Below are positions 23,941-34,283 of a DNA stretch of 64,000 nucleotides, piece after piece. Where the stretch lies: assembly GCF_023898315.1 (NCBI RefSeq), contig NC_064621.1, forward strand, positions 14,878,501 through 14,942,500, written 5' to 3'. The DNA comes from Schistocerca nitens. Its lineage: Eukaryota > Arthropoda > Insecta > Orthoptera > Acrididae. A program made the position numbers and the translations under genes. How positions within the stretch are numbered: the first letter of the stretch is position 1; every line of letters starts with the position of its first letter. Below the pieces are notes generated by a model that saw only the letters and a list, made by a program, of their open reading frames with translations, was not told the origin of the DNA and did not search any database.

Positions 23941-24620
23941 CCCGCAATGGCCGTGGCAACGTGTTTTCAAACTTTTGTCCAGCCTCTGCGGATCACCCTT
24001 TACGGCTTTGCGTGGGCAACACGAGGTCTGTTCGTCAAACAGTTGTGGTCGTTCTGTCCTGCGATTTACGCTTGTGGAAACATTCTCTCTGCGATACTGA
24101 AGATCCGCTGTTTACCCTGTTGACGTCGGAAATAATAATTCTGGTGTAATCACCAATATTTTATGACATTTGCGTCTATCTTGCTTTCAAAGCTGACTAA
24201 CTAGCAACGTGGAGCTGTGTTCACAAGCGCACAAATCGTGTCTATACTTACGCTTAGCCGCGAGTTCAGACATTTTCAAATGGGACAAACATCGTTTGAG
24301 TTTTGGCCATTCCAATTTAAAAATGGTGAAAATTATTTAAACCGACGAACTCTGTTAGGTTACACGGAACACCAAAAGAAATATTTTTATGTAATATTTT
24401 CCTTCGAGGAATTTTTTAGAACGGTAAGGAGTTTTCTCTGGATGAAATTTAATTAAATCAGAAAAATCTGTGAGGTTACATGGCACACTGAGAACACTTT
24501 CTCTAATTTTCCTTCATTTTGTGAGGACATCAAATCTACTCACAGTAGACAAAAAGTAACACAAACAATTTGTAATTCTTTATTACCTAGAGACAACATT
24601 AACACAATTACTTCAGTTAA
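23941..24620. other. non-coding, nothing recognised
   Basis: Flank of two Tc1-like relics. A 79-codon frame at 24217-24456 has no motif. Confidence 0.4.
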
Positions 24621-24621
24621 A

Positions 24622-25632
24622 ATAGATGTTCAAAAATGCCTCCATTGACCTGTAAACAATGGTTAGATCGGCTGGTCTTGTTGTGTCTAACACTGACAAA
24701 GACTGCAGAAATGGACTTAATTTACCCTGCCACTACCGGCGCAGTCAGATCCTTTTCTGATTGAACAGGGGTTCTGTACGCAAGATTGCACATCTCTCGT
24801 CACACAAAAATGTTCAGAGGGATCAAATCAAGGGAGTGAGTAGGTCATGGTAAAGGACCACCTCTGCGAATCCACTTTTCTGGGAACTGTCGGTTCAAGA
24901 GTCGACGCGCAGCACGACTGAAATGTGCTGGCGCCCCGTCATTCTGGAACCACATGCGCTGTCTTGTAGTGAGTGGCATGCCATCCAGCAATTCTACCAA
25001 TGTTCTGACGAGCAAATTGCGATTACGCCTGCCATGTAATGGCCTGGGTAGGTGATAGGGCCCAATTAAACAGTCACCAACAACACCGTGCCACACATTC
25101 ACGTCGAACCGTACTTGATAAGCGCAAGTAAGCGTGGCATGTGGAACTCACTTAGAACATGCGCATTGTGGATGTTGAAGACCCCATCACGCCCGAACGT
25201 AGCTTCGTCTGGAAAGAGCACAGAGGATGGAAATTTTGGATGCATTAGGTACCACTCGGAACACTGTGTTTTGAGTGCGTAATCATCAGGCTGCAGGTTA
25301 TGCACACACTGTAAGTGAAATGGATGCAACAACTGCTATAAAGGACGTTTCTTACATTCATCTGATTCGTCCCCATGTTCTGTGTAATTGTACGAATGCT
25401 GATGTAAGGCTCTTACTTAACATGCTGTAGGACAGTTTTCTCAAACTGTAGAATTCACACTGTGTGATTTCGTCCCTGTCCAGGTGATCTGACAAATGAC
25501 CCGGCCTCACGCAGACGTTGATACACAGCAGTAAACGTCGAATGATGTTGGGTACGGCGATTGGAATATTGTTGTTGATAGACCTGCTGTGCTGTTTGTC
25601 CGTCGTAGTTCACTATGTAGTAAGTGTCAAGC
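24622..25632 (-). pseudogene. Tc1/mariner-superfamily transposase relic (same family as 30453-31147)
   Basis: On the minus strand from about 25632 the frame reads MLDTYYIVNYDGQTAQQVYQ… and a helix-turn-helix region with HHSTFTAVYQRLREAGSF up to a stop. After a break, VLFPDEATFGRDGVFN (near 25210) supplies the first catalytic Asp. NVWHGVVGDCLIGPYHL and FQNDGAPAHFSRAARRLL (near 24920) supply the second. The tail, TPVQSEKDLTAPV…VNGGIFEHLF, ends near 24625. The PDLTPLDFFLWG block is degraded to SLDLIPLNIF. The length of about 335 codons is normal for the family. There are at least four disruptions. The plus-strand copy at 30453-31147 has the same final pattern. Confidence 0.82.
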
Positions 25633-25687
25633 ATATCAGTGTGTTCACTCCAGGTATAAAGTATCGTTAGTAAACAAGTAGTGCCCT

Positions 25688-26099
25688 CCTGGCTAGCCTC
25701 GCTGTCTAACGCGCTGCTTCCCGGGCCGGAAGGCGTGCCGAAGTCCAGTGTACCGGCCAGCCTGTGGATCTGACTCGACGAATGCGGGCTGGTTCCCCTT
25801 ATTCAGCCTCAGTTATACTATGTTGGCGATTGCTGCGCAAACACTGTCTCCACGTATGCGTACACCATCATTACTCTACCACGCAAACGTCTGGGGTAAA
25901 CTCGTCTGGTATGAGACGTTCCCAGGGGGTGGGGGTCCATTGGGGGCCGAAGCGCACAATAACCTGGGTTCGATGGGGGGCGGCGATGGGGTGGGTGGAC
26001 TGTTGTGGCCTGTTGTGGGGTTGTGAACCACTGAGGGTTACGGAAGGACGAAGCCTCTCGTCGTTTCTAGGTCCCTGGTTCAGTACACAATACACAGCA
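25688..26099 (+). mobile_element. long SINE-like repeat with a 13-bp target duplication
   Basis: A 412-bp repeat flanked by a near-perfect 13-bp duplication (CAAGTAGTGCCCT at 25675-25687; CAAGTACTGCCCT at 26100-26112). Its start, CTCGCTGTCTAACGCGCTGC, resembles a degenerate tRNA head with an A box. The middle is a guanine-rich strand (GGGGGTGGGGGT near 25925-25936). It was inserted just upstream of the Tc1-like gene at 24622-25632. The two long frames over it (25748-26026 and 25764-26138) are by-products of its GC content. I infer a SINE because of the duplication length and the tRNA-like start. Confidence 0.72.
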
Positions 26100-26355
26100 C
26101 AAGTACTGCCCTGGGTCAAGACGTACAACCAAATGTGAATATGAAAAAGCTATTACAACTGAAGAGCGAAATACAGGTATATCCTCTACTGGTACAATGG
26201 GAACCGTTACAACAGCAAACTAGTCATTACAACTGAAAGACGAATACGCCCTCTACTGGATTACATGATGCTCCCAGGAAATTAGAGAAAAATATTTGTT
26301 TTGGTGTCCCGTGCAACCTCCCAGTGTTTGTCGGCTTAAATAATTTTCACATTGT

Positions 26356-27150
26356 ATATGTACTGTCTTAGACAATAAAACTGACCGCCGGCCGGCCGCC
26401 ACAGAGACTAAGTCCGAGTCATTCACTTAAGGTGGCCAATAAAACTGACCGCCCCTGACAACTCTAAGTCCGGCAATCTGTACAATCTGGCAACACTGTA
26501 AGATGCGGAAGTGTCAGGAGGAAGTGTTATCTACTTCCGAGACGTTATGGGACTATACGAGCCCGTTGTCTAGTGGCAAGCGTCGTGCGTCCAACTGTAT
26601 TTTTTTTTTTACCACAGTCGGTCTAAAGTTATGAGTCTGACTGAACATCGAAGATAATTCGCTTAACATTCTACCCACCAGCAATGACAAGTATTCCAGA
26701 AACAATTCCGCAGGATAGCTCGTGGCTGCGCCGCTATCATAACAGCTTACGCTTGAGCGTTTCCTCGCGCTGCAGCGGCTACCGGCCACCGGCCAGATGC
26801 CACCCGCCGCCTGAAATCCGGCACCGCCCAGGTGAACGCGTCGCAACGCTGTCAGTGTGTGTCTCAACTGTCATTTTCGAATTTGAAGTTCTAGTTATTA
26901 TCTGGCAGTTAAGCAATGGATTTTGCAAACTTGAAAATCATGAACTACACTTCAGCAATGTAAAATTGAGTCGCAAGTGGAAATAGGTGTAACATCTGCA
27001 ACACAACGTTTACTTTTGGTATAACAGAGAGGTGAATGCAGAGGAGGCTGCTAGAAAGATTTGAATTGTGTGTGGAGCGAGTGCTTTTTGGAAAAATACG
27101 CCAGAAAAAGATATTCTTGTTTCAACAAAGATCGTTCTGGCATGAATGAT
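26356..27150 (+). repeat. foldback left arm
   Basis: Inverted counterpart of 28749-29845. It carries a tRNA-like A-box region GTCTAGTGGCAAGCG near 26565, followed by a T10 run near 26590. About 26 bases that hold the B-box region in the right arm are missing here. Confidence 0.8.
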
Positions 27151-27169
27151 TTTCCACATTAAGGAAGTC

Positions 27170-28000
27170 TCGACTACTGATATATGTGATAGATTACCAT
27201 TTTACCATCATGCGACATTTGCATTCAACAGGCAAAGTTCAGAATTCTGGTGTAGGAGTACTGCATGCTCTAATTCGAAACAACAAAAATCAACGGAGTG
27301 ACTACTATTGAACGTCATCAGGTCGCTCATTGAGCATTCGTATGCAGTACTGTTACTGGTGACGTGTTATGATGCCTTTGTCGTTAACTTCCTAAGAAGA
27401 AATGAAAGGCTGAGCCCCTCCAAAAGACATAAACTCGAGCAAAGAGTAGTGTGAACATAATATTTTACATCTGATAGCTCCAATAGTGTGTTTTGGGCTA
27501 CGAATTCTGCCCCAAGGGCTGTGTGCATCACAGCTGGAATTTGTTGCCAACAACTGAGACACCTTTCGGTCTCAGCGTAAGAAAATCGAGCAACACAACT
27601 ACATCACATGTGCTACTGCATGATAACGCACTTCTTGATTTGAGAAACAAAACTATCCAGGAGACTGAAATTAAAGTCGTCTCTCAGGCACTTGTATTGA
27701 TAGAGAAGTCCTCTCTCAAGCACTTGTCCCTCTCGTCATATAATCGTAAAGTTTTACCTTTCCCGCTCTGGATCGATCAACCGTCAACGCAATTCATTTC
27801 TAGACGAAAATACTCTTAAAACTACTCTGGTATAATGATATCGTTGGAACCAGTAGGTTTCTACTGGCGTAGAATTTGTAAACAACTTTAGCATTGTCAG
27901 ATCGTTTTAGATATCGAGAAAGAGAATTCTTCTGCTGATTAATTTCTCTTTGATGATTATTGTTGCGTTTAGTAAACTAATGGAAAATCCAATTAAAATA
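27170..28000 (+). pseudogene. mariner-like (SETMAR-type) transposase relic
   Basis: Plus-strand fragments read LHSTGKVQNSGVGVLHAL (near 27215; compare the LGVWVPHxLSxxN motif), CQQLRHLSVS (27548), HMCYCMITH near 27610 where the LHDNARPH block should be, and FLDENTLKTTLV (near 27800), matching the C-terminal region before the final RWQ helix. Frames change often, and the catalytic residues cannot be read in any frame. It sits in the interior of the foldback structure and is very old. Confidence 0.6.
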
Positions 28001-28379
28001 TTCACTGTACTAATACAGCTTAAATTCAGCTTACTACAGAAACATCACGACGCCAGACTATCTTAATAAAGCATTAAGTATCTGTAAGACGATTGAGCCT
28101 ATTTTAACACGAATTAGTAGGACATTACCGACTTTTGACTTCGAAAAGATCTCTATTTACTTCATTTCCTGTATCATTCGCAATTATTATGAGAATGTGG
28201 CATTTCATTGATAAAATTATAAATTCACAACAACGAAAAATATGTCGTCATTATGAATTTGGCAGTACCGTAAGGTTTTCGCTCTGACACTAAGGGTTAC
28301 TGAAAGTAGCAAGGCGCATTTTGCTCGAGCGTTGTCTTACGATTCCCTTATTGCGTTTGTATCTGCCTGCTTGTATCTC

Positions 28380-28750
28380 TGCAACAAAAGAATTAAAAAT
28401 CTGGCTTTCAGCGAGTCTCGAAAGGCGAGCGAAAGAAGCTTGCACCTGGTAGCCAAACATGTTTCTTGGGTACAGGCTACTTCCTAAAGTGGGAAGACAT
28501 TCTTTTGTGGTTGAATTGTTGGCAAATGTCAGTCAGGCGTGTGCAGTTGGTCTAAGCGTTTCGGTGTGTTGAATTTGTACCAATGATTTTTCTTCAGGTT
28601 TTTTCTGTCCCAAATAGAGAGTTGAAGTCTCCCATTAGTATTTTCACGTCATCTTGGTGAATTTTGCTCATAGTATTTTCGAGTGTATATCTTTTATAGG
28701 GGCTCTGAATGAGCATAGTCATAAGTCGATTGTTGATGGATGCGATTTCA
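28380..28750 (-). pseudogene. RTE-type LINE endonuclease fragment
   Basis: Minus-strand reading gives NEIASINNRLMTMLIQSPYK then DVKILMGDFNSLFG (28594-28750), the central part of an APE-type nuclease with the GDFN motif. After a stop it continues as ICQQFNHKRMSSHFRK and WLPGASFF, matching the segment between GDFN and the DHxL box. Only about 120 codons survive. It differs in sequence from copies A to C, so it comes from another RTE family. Confidence 0.6.
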
Positions 28751-28760
28751 TTCATGCAAG

Positions 28761-29333
28761 AACGATCTTTGTTGAAACAAGAATGTATTTTTCTGGCGTA
28801 TTTCTCCAAAAAGCACTCGCTCCACACACAATTCAAATCTTTCTAGCTGCCACCTCTGCATTCACCTCTCTGTTATACCAAAAGTAAACGTTGTGTTGCA
28901 GATGTTACACCTATTTCCACTTGCGACTCAATTTTACAATGCTTAAGTGTAGTTCATGATTTTCAAGTTTGCAAAATCCATTGCTTAACTGCCAGATGAT
29001 AACTAGAACTTCAAATTCGAAAATGACAGTTGAGACACACACTGCCAGAACGATCTTTGTTGAAACAAGAATATCTTTTTCTGTCGTATTTTTCCCAAAA
29101 GCACTCGCTCCACACACAATTCAAATCTTTCTAGCTGCCTCCGCTGCATTCACCTCTCTGTTATACCAAAAGTAAACGTTGTGTTGCAGATGTTACACCT
29201 ATTTCCACTTGCGACTCAATTTTACAATGTTTAACTGTAGTTCATGATTTTCAAGTTTGCAAAATCCATTGCTTAGCTGCCAGATGATAACTAGAACTTC
29301 AAATTCGAATATGACAGTTGAGACACACACTGA
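28761..29333 (-). repeat. ~285-bp tandem duplication in the right arm
   Basis: The block running from AGAACGATCTTTGTTGAAAC to GTTGAGACACACACTG occurs twice in direct order (about 28761-29045 and 29046-29333). The left arm has it once. The copies differ at scattered positions. Confidence 0.85.
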
Positions 29334-29585
29334 CAGCGTCGCGACGCGTTCACCTGGGCGGCGCCGGATTTCAGGCGGCGGGTGGCATCTGGCCGGTGGC
29401 CGGTAGCCGCTGCAGCGCGAGGAAACGCTCGAGCGTAAGCTGTTATGATCGCGGCGCAGCCACGAGCTATCCTGCGGAATTGTTTCTGGAATACTTGTCA
29501 TTGCTGGTGGGTAGAATGTTAAGCGAATTATCTTCGATGTTCAGTCAGACTCATAACTTTAGACCGACTGTGGTAATAAAAAAAA

Positions 29586-29651
29586 CAGCTGGACGCGAAC
29601 AGGCGACTATAAGTTTAGAACGCACGACGCTTGCCACTAGACCAAGGGCTC
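29586..29651 (-). repeat. tRNA-like unit with A box, B box and T8 run (right arm)
   Basis: On the minus strand: AGCCCTTGGTCTAGTGGCAA (A-box-like), then TCGCCTGTTCGCGTCCAGC (B-box-like), then a T8 run that could stop RNA polymerase III. A cloverleaf is not convincing. I read it as a tRNA-derived promoter rather than a tRNA gene. Confidence 0.55.
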
Positions 29652-29854
29652 ATATAGTCCCACAACGTCTCGGAAGTAGATAACACTTCCTCCTGACACT
29701 TCCACATCTTACAGTGTTGCCAGATTGTGCAGATTGCCGGACTTGTCAGGGGCGGTCAGCTTTATTGGCCACCTTAAGTGAATGACTCGGACTTAGTCTC
29801 TGTGGCGGCCGGCCGGCGGCCAGTTTTACTAGCTAAGACTGTACACAGTGTTTG

Positions 29855-30452
29855 GCGTACTGTTCTTAATATCTGTTCTCCCTAGTTCTGAATCGGTGGA
29901 AGTTGAATAACATCGGAACGTTAAGCGTTTTGTGTCCATACATTGCCAGCTAGGGCTGGGCAAACGATACTCGTACTCTAACGGCTCCGAGATTTGCCGA
30001 TATGTTGTTCGAACAATAACATGGAGTGACTTACTATTCGCAAGTGCAAGAAATATGCGGGAAACTTCTAAGCAGCCAGAACAAGCTATCGCTTTGCATG
30101 AATTCTACTTTTACGAGGGGCACGTGAGGAAGCAGCATTAAATCATCTTCCCTACGTATGCGGTATAAACTCATGGTGGATTTGAATAAACTTACAACAA
30201 GACTTCTCACGCAGTGTTCATGCGACGCCATTCCTTAAACTGTATTATTTAATGCTAGGCAGAGCAGTAAATAAATCATTTTAAACATCTGCGAAGCAAC
30301 GGGACAAACAACGGGACTGTCTGGTTGGAAGTGTGTTTCGTAAAATTATTTTCTCAAGCAGCAATGGTATCTCAGACTTATGTCCACAGCGTCCCCTGAA
30401 ATTTGTCCAAGATGGGGCAAAATTCTCAAACTGTCATTTTTTTGTGTAACTT
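29855..30452. other. non-coding, nothing recognised
   Basis: No protein motif or repeat seen. The 69-codon frame at 29932-30141 has no support. Confidence 0.4.
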
Positions 30453-31276
30453 ATACAGGGTGTTACAAAACATGTTATGTGGACATGTGTCAGGAAACGC
30501 TTAATTTACATGTTAGATCTCATTTTAGTTTCGTCAGTATGTACTGTACTTCCTCGATTCAACGTGATCAAATTGTAAATTTTCACAATCAACATGCGTG
30601 GGCTGACGAGAATCCGCACGCAATTGTGCAATCACGTCATCAACACAGATTTTCTGTGAACGTTTGGGCAGGCATTGTTGATGATGTTTTGATTGGGCGT
30701 CACGTTCTTCCACCTACGCTCAATGGAGCACTTTATCATGATTTCATACGGGATACTCTACCTGTGCTGCTAGAACATGTGCCTTTACAAGTACGACACA
30801 ACATGTGGTTCATGCACGATGGAGCTCCTGCACATTTCAGTCGAAGTGTTCGTACGCTTCTCAACAACAGATTCGGTGACCGATGGTTTGGTAGAGGCGG
30901 ACCAATTCCATGGCCTCCACGCTCTCCTGACCTCAACCCTCTTGACTTTCATTTATGGGGGCATTTTAAAGCTCTTGTCTACGCAACCCCGGTACCAAAT
31001 GTAGAGACTCTTCGTACTCGTAATGTGGACGGCTGTGATACAATACGCCATTCTCCAGGGCTGCATCAGCGCATCAGGGATTCCATGCGACGGAGGGTGA
31101 ATGCATGTATCCTCGCTAACGGAGGACATTTTGAGCATTTCCTGTAACAAAGTGTTTGAAGTCACGCTGGTACGTTCTGTTGCTGTGTGTTTCCATTCCA
31201 TGATTAATGTGATTTGAAGAGAAGTAATAAAATGAGCTCTAACATGGAAAGTAAGCGTTTCCGGACACATGTCCAC
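30453..31276 (+). mobile_element. Tc1/mariner-superfamily element with ~50-bp TIRs, right end cut
   Basis: Starts TACAGGGTGTTACAAAACAT. The inner part of the left TIR (30477-30530, ATGTGGACATGTGTCAGGAA…) is matched in reverse at 31218-31276. The right TIR stops where the CAACAA-type tail of RTE copy B begins, so the last 24 or so terminal bases are missing. The transposase it carries lacks its N-terminal third, so this is an internally deleted copy. Confidence 0.8.
30550..31147 (+). pseudogene. Tc1-like transposase, C-terminal two thirds
   Basis: The plus-strand frame is open to a TAA at 31145. It reads RDQIVNFHNQHAWADENPHA, then FSVNVWAGIVDDVLIGRHVL, FMHDGAPAHFSRSVRTLL (second catalytic Asp), WPPRSPDLNPLDFHLWG (third acidic residue, here Asp) and the tail MRRRVNACILANGGHFEHFL. 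The annotated upstream ATG lies in the TIR. The helix-turn-helix region and the first Asp block are absent, so it cannot be functional even though about 200 codons remain open. Because the frame stays open, this is one of the youngest transposase relics here. Confidence 0.85.
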
Positions 31277-34092
31277 ATTGTTGTTGTTGTTGTGGTCTTC
31301 AGTCCTGAGACTGGTTTGATGCAGCTCTCCATGCTACTCTATCCTGTGCAAGCTTCTTCATCTCCCAGTACCTACTGCAACCTACATCCTTCTGAATCTG
31401 CTTAGTGTATTCATCTCTTGGTCTCCCTCTACGATTTTTACCCTCCACGCTGCCCTCCAATGCTAAATTTGTGATCCCTTGATGACTCAAAACATGTCCT
31501 ACCAACCGATCCCTTCTTCTAGTCAAGTTGTGCCACAAACTTCTCCTCTCCCCAATCCTATCCAACACCACCTCATTAGTTATGTGATCTACCCACCTAA
31601 TCTTCAGCATTCTTCTGTAGCACCACAATTAGAAAGCTTCTATTCTCTTCTTGTCCAAACTAGTTATCGTCCATGTTTCACTTCCGTACATGGCTACACT
31701 CCATACAAATACTGTGACAAACGACTTCCTGACACTTAAATATATATTCGATGTTAACAACTTTCTCTTCTTCAGAAACGCTTTCCTTGCCATTGCCAGC
31801 CAACATTTTATATCCTCTCTACTTCGACCATCATCAGTTATTTTGCTCCCCAAATAGCAAAACTCCTTTACTACTTTAAGTGTCTCATTTCCTAATCTAA
31901 TTCCCTCAGCATCACCCGATTTAATTTGACTACATTCCATTATCCTCGTTTTGCTTTTGTTGATGTTCATCTTATATCATCCTTTCAAGACACTGTCCAT
32001 TCCGTTCAACTGCTCTTCCAAGTCCTTTGCTGTCTCTGACAGAATTCCAATGTCATCGGCGAACCTCAAAGTTTTTACTTCTTCTCCATAAATTTTAATA
32101 CCTACTCCGAATTTTTCTTTTGCTTCCTTTACTGCTTGCTCAATTTACAGATTGAATAACACCAGGGAGAGGCTACAACCCTGTCTCACTCCTTTCCCAA
32201 CCACTGCTTCCCTTTCATGCCCCTCGACTCTTATAACTGCCATCTGGTTTCTGTACAAATTGTAAATAGCCTTTCGCTCCCTGTATTTTACCCCTGCCAC
32301 CTTCAGAATTTGAAAGAGAGTATTCCAGTTAACGTTGTCAAAAGCTTTCTCTAAGTCTACAAATGCTAGAAACGTAGGTTTGCCTTTTCTTAACCTTTCT
32401 TCTAAGATAAGTCGTAAGGTTAGTATTGCCTCACGTGTTCCAACATTTCTACGGAATCCAAACTGATCTTCCCCGAGGTCCGCTTCTACCAGTTTTTACA
32501 TTCGTCTGTAAAGAATTCGCGTTAGTATTTTGCAGCTGTGACTTATTAAACTGATAGTTCCGTAATTTTCACATCTGTCAACACCTGCTTCCTTTGGGAT
32601 AGGAATTATTATATTCTTCTTGAAGTCTGATGACATTTCGCCTGTCTCATACATCTTGCTCACCAGATGGTGGAGTTTCGTCAGGACTGGCTCTCCCAAG
32701 GCCGTCAGTAGTTCTAATGGAATGTTGTCTACTCCCGGGGCCTTGTTTCGACTCAGGTCTTTCAGTGCTCTGTCAAACTCTTCACGCAGTATCTTATCTC
32801 CCATTTCGTCTTCATCTACATCCTCTTCCATTTCCATAAGCACATCGCCCTTCTATAAACCCTCTATATACTTCTTCCACCTTTCTGCCTTCCCTTCTTT
32901 GCTTAGAACTGGGTTTCCATCTGTGTTCTTGATATTCATACAAGTGGTTCTCTTCTCTCCAAAGGTCTCTTTAATTTTCCTGTAGGCAGTATCTATCTTA
33001 CCCCTAGTGAGACAAGACTCTACATCCTTACATTTGTCCTCTAGCCATCCCTGCTTAGCCATTTTGCACTTCCTGTCGATCTCGTTTTTGAGACGTTTGT
33101 ATTCCTTTTTGCCTGTTTCATTTACTGCATTTTTATATTTTCTCCTTTCATCAATTAAATTCAATATTTCTTCTGTTACCCAAGGATTTCTATTAGCCCA
33201 CGTCTTTTTACCTACTTGATCGTCTGCTGCGTTCACTATTTCATCCCTCAGAGCTACCCATTCTTCTTCTACTGTATTTCTTTCCCCCATTCCTGTCAAT
33301 TGTTCCCTTATGCTCTCCATGAAACTCTCTACAACCTCTGGTTCTTTCAGTTTATCCAGGTCCCAACTCCTTAAATTCCCACCTTTTTGCAGTTTCTTCA
33401 GTTTCAATCTGCAGTTCATAACCAATAGATTGTGGTCAGAGTCAACATCTGCCCCTGGAAATGTCTTAAAATTTAAAACCTGATTCCTATATCTCTGTCT
33501 TACCATTATATAATCTATCTGATACCTTTTAGTATCTTCAGGATTCTTCCAGGTATACAACCTTCTTTTATGATTCTTGAACAAAGTGTTAGCTATGATT
33601 AAGTCATGCTCTGTGCAAAATTCTACAAGGCGGCTTCCTCTTTCATTTCTTCCCCCCAATCCATATTCTCCTACTATGTTTCCTTCTCTCCCTTTTCCTA
33701 CTGACGATTTCCAGTCACCCATGACTATTAAATTTTCGTCTCTCTTCACTACCTGAATAATTTCTTTTATCTCGTCATACATTTCATCTATTTCTTCATC
33801 ATCTGCAGAGCTAGTTGGCATATAAACTTGTACTACTGTAGTAGGCATGGGCTTTGTGTCTATCTTGGCCACAATAATGCGTTCACTATGCTGTTTGTAG
33901 TAGCTAACCCGCACTCCTATTTTTTTATTCATTATTAAACCTACTCCTGCATTACCCCTATTTGATTTTGTATTTATAACCCTGTGTTCACCTGACCAAA
34001 AGTCTTGTTCCTCCTGCCACCGAACTTCACTAATTCCCACTATATCTAACTTTAACCTATCCATTTCAGTTTTTAAATTTTCTAACCGACCT
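31277..34092 (-). mobile_element. RTE-type LINE, copy B (5'-truncated, head-to-head with copy C)
   Basis: Minus-strand LINE running from the endonuclease (34090) to a CAACAA-type tail at 31277-31295. It lacks the 5' UTR and the first nuclease residues (IGAWNVRSLN). At its 5' limit it joins copy C in reverse orientation through GACCT (34088-34092), which fits both copies. Over most of its length it differs from C by roughly 5-10 percent, but 31664-32012 is identical to 36629-36977 of C. Its reverse transcriptase keeps FADD but has a stop just before it. Confidence 0.92.
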
Positions 34093-34283
34093 TGCCGTTG
34101 GTGGGGAGGCTTGCGTGCCTCAACGATACAGATAGCCGTACCGTAGGTCCAACCACAACACAGGGGTATCTGTTGAGAGGCCAGACAAACGTATGGTTCC
34201 TGAAGAGGGGCAGCAGCCTTTTCAGTAGTTGCAGGGGCAACAGTCTGGATGATGGACTGATCTGGCCTTGTAACAACAACCAA
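31300..34283 (-). pseudogene. RTE ORF2 copy B, with a chimeric 476-codon endonuclease frame
   Basis: The longest open frame in the window (32853-34283, 476 codons, minus). Residues from GRLENLKTEMDRLKLDIVGI onward are an APE-type nuclease (ISEVRWQEEQDFW, PTTVVQVYMPTSSADDEE, KRYQIDYIM, DVDSDHNLLVMN) and the linker ahead of the reverse transcriptase. The first 60 or so residues (MVVVTRPDQS…) are antisense to the 5' UTR of copy C and are not LINE protein. RT pieces follow at 32496-32843, and the C-terminal parts at 31629-31970 and 31299-31628. Breaks include a stop in NLY*IEQAVK and a stop in the LKG*YK segment shared with copy C. Confidence 0.88.

Larger units (their letters stand above)
26356..29845. 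mobile_element. foldback element with ~0.8-kb inverted arms and tRNA-like units
   Basis: The left arm (about 26356-27150) and right arm (about 28749-29845, enlarged by an internal duplication) are inverted copies with only scattered differences. Outer ends share CTGTCTTAG / CTAAGAC, a CGGCCGGCC block, and a long common segment through GTGTGGAGCGAGTGC. The 1.6-kb interior holds a mariner relic (plus) and an RTE endonuclease fragment (minus). A 9-bp direct repeat, CAGTGTTTG, lies just outside both arms (26322-26330 and 29846-29854), but about 25 bases of the left flank lack a partner, so the target duplication is tentative. No transposase of its own was recognised. Confidence 0.75.

Noticed and set aside
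25748-26138. Two overlapping plus-strand frames of 92 and 124 codons
   Set aside because: They lie wholly in the SINE-like repeat with a target duplication and follow its GC-rich composition; no motif.
26553-26867. Frame MRHTLTALRRVHLGGAG (104 codons, minus) and its counterpart at 29318-29683 (121 codons, plus)
   Set aside because: The same frame appears in both foldback arms because the arms are inverted copies. No recognised domain, and it is interrupted by the tRNA-like unit in one arm.
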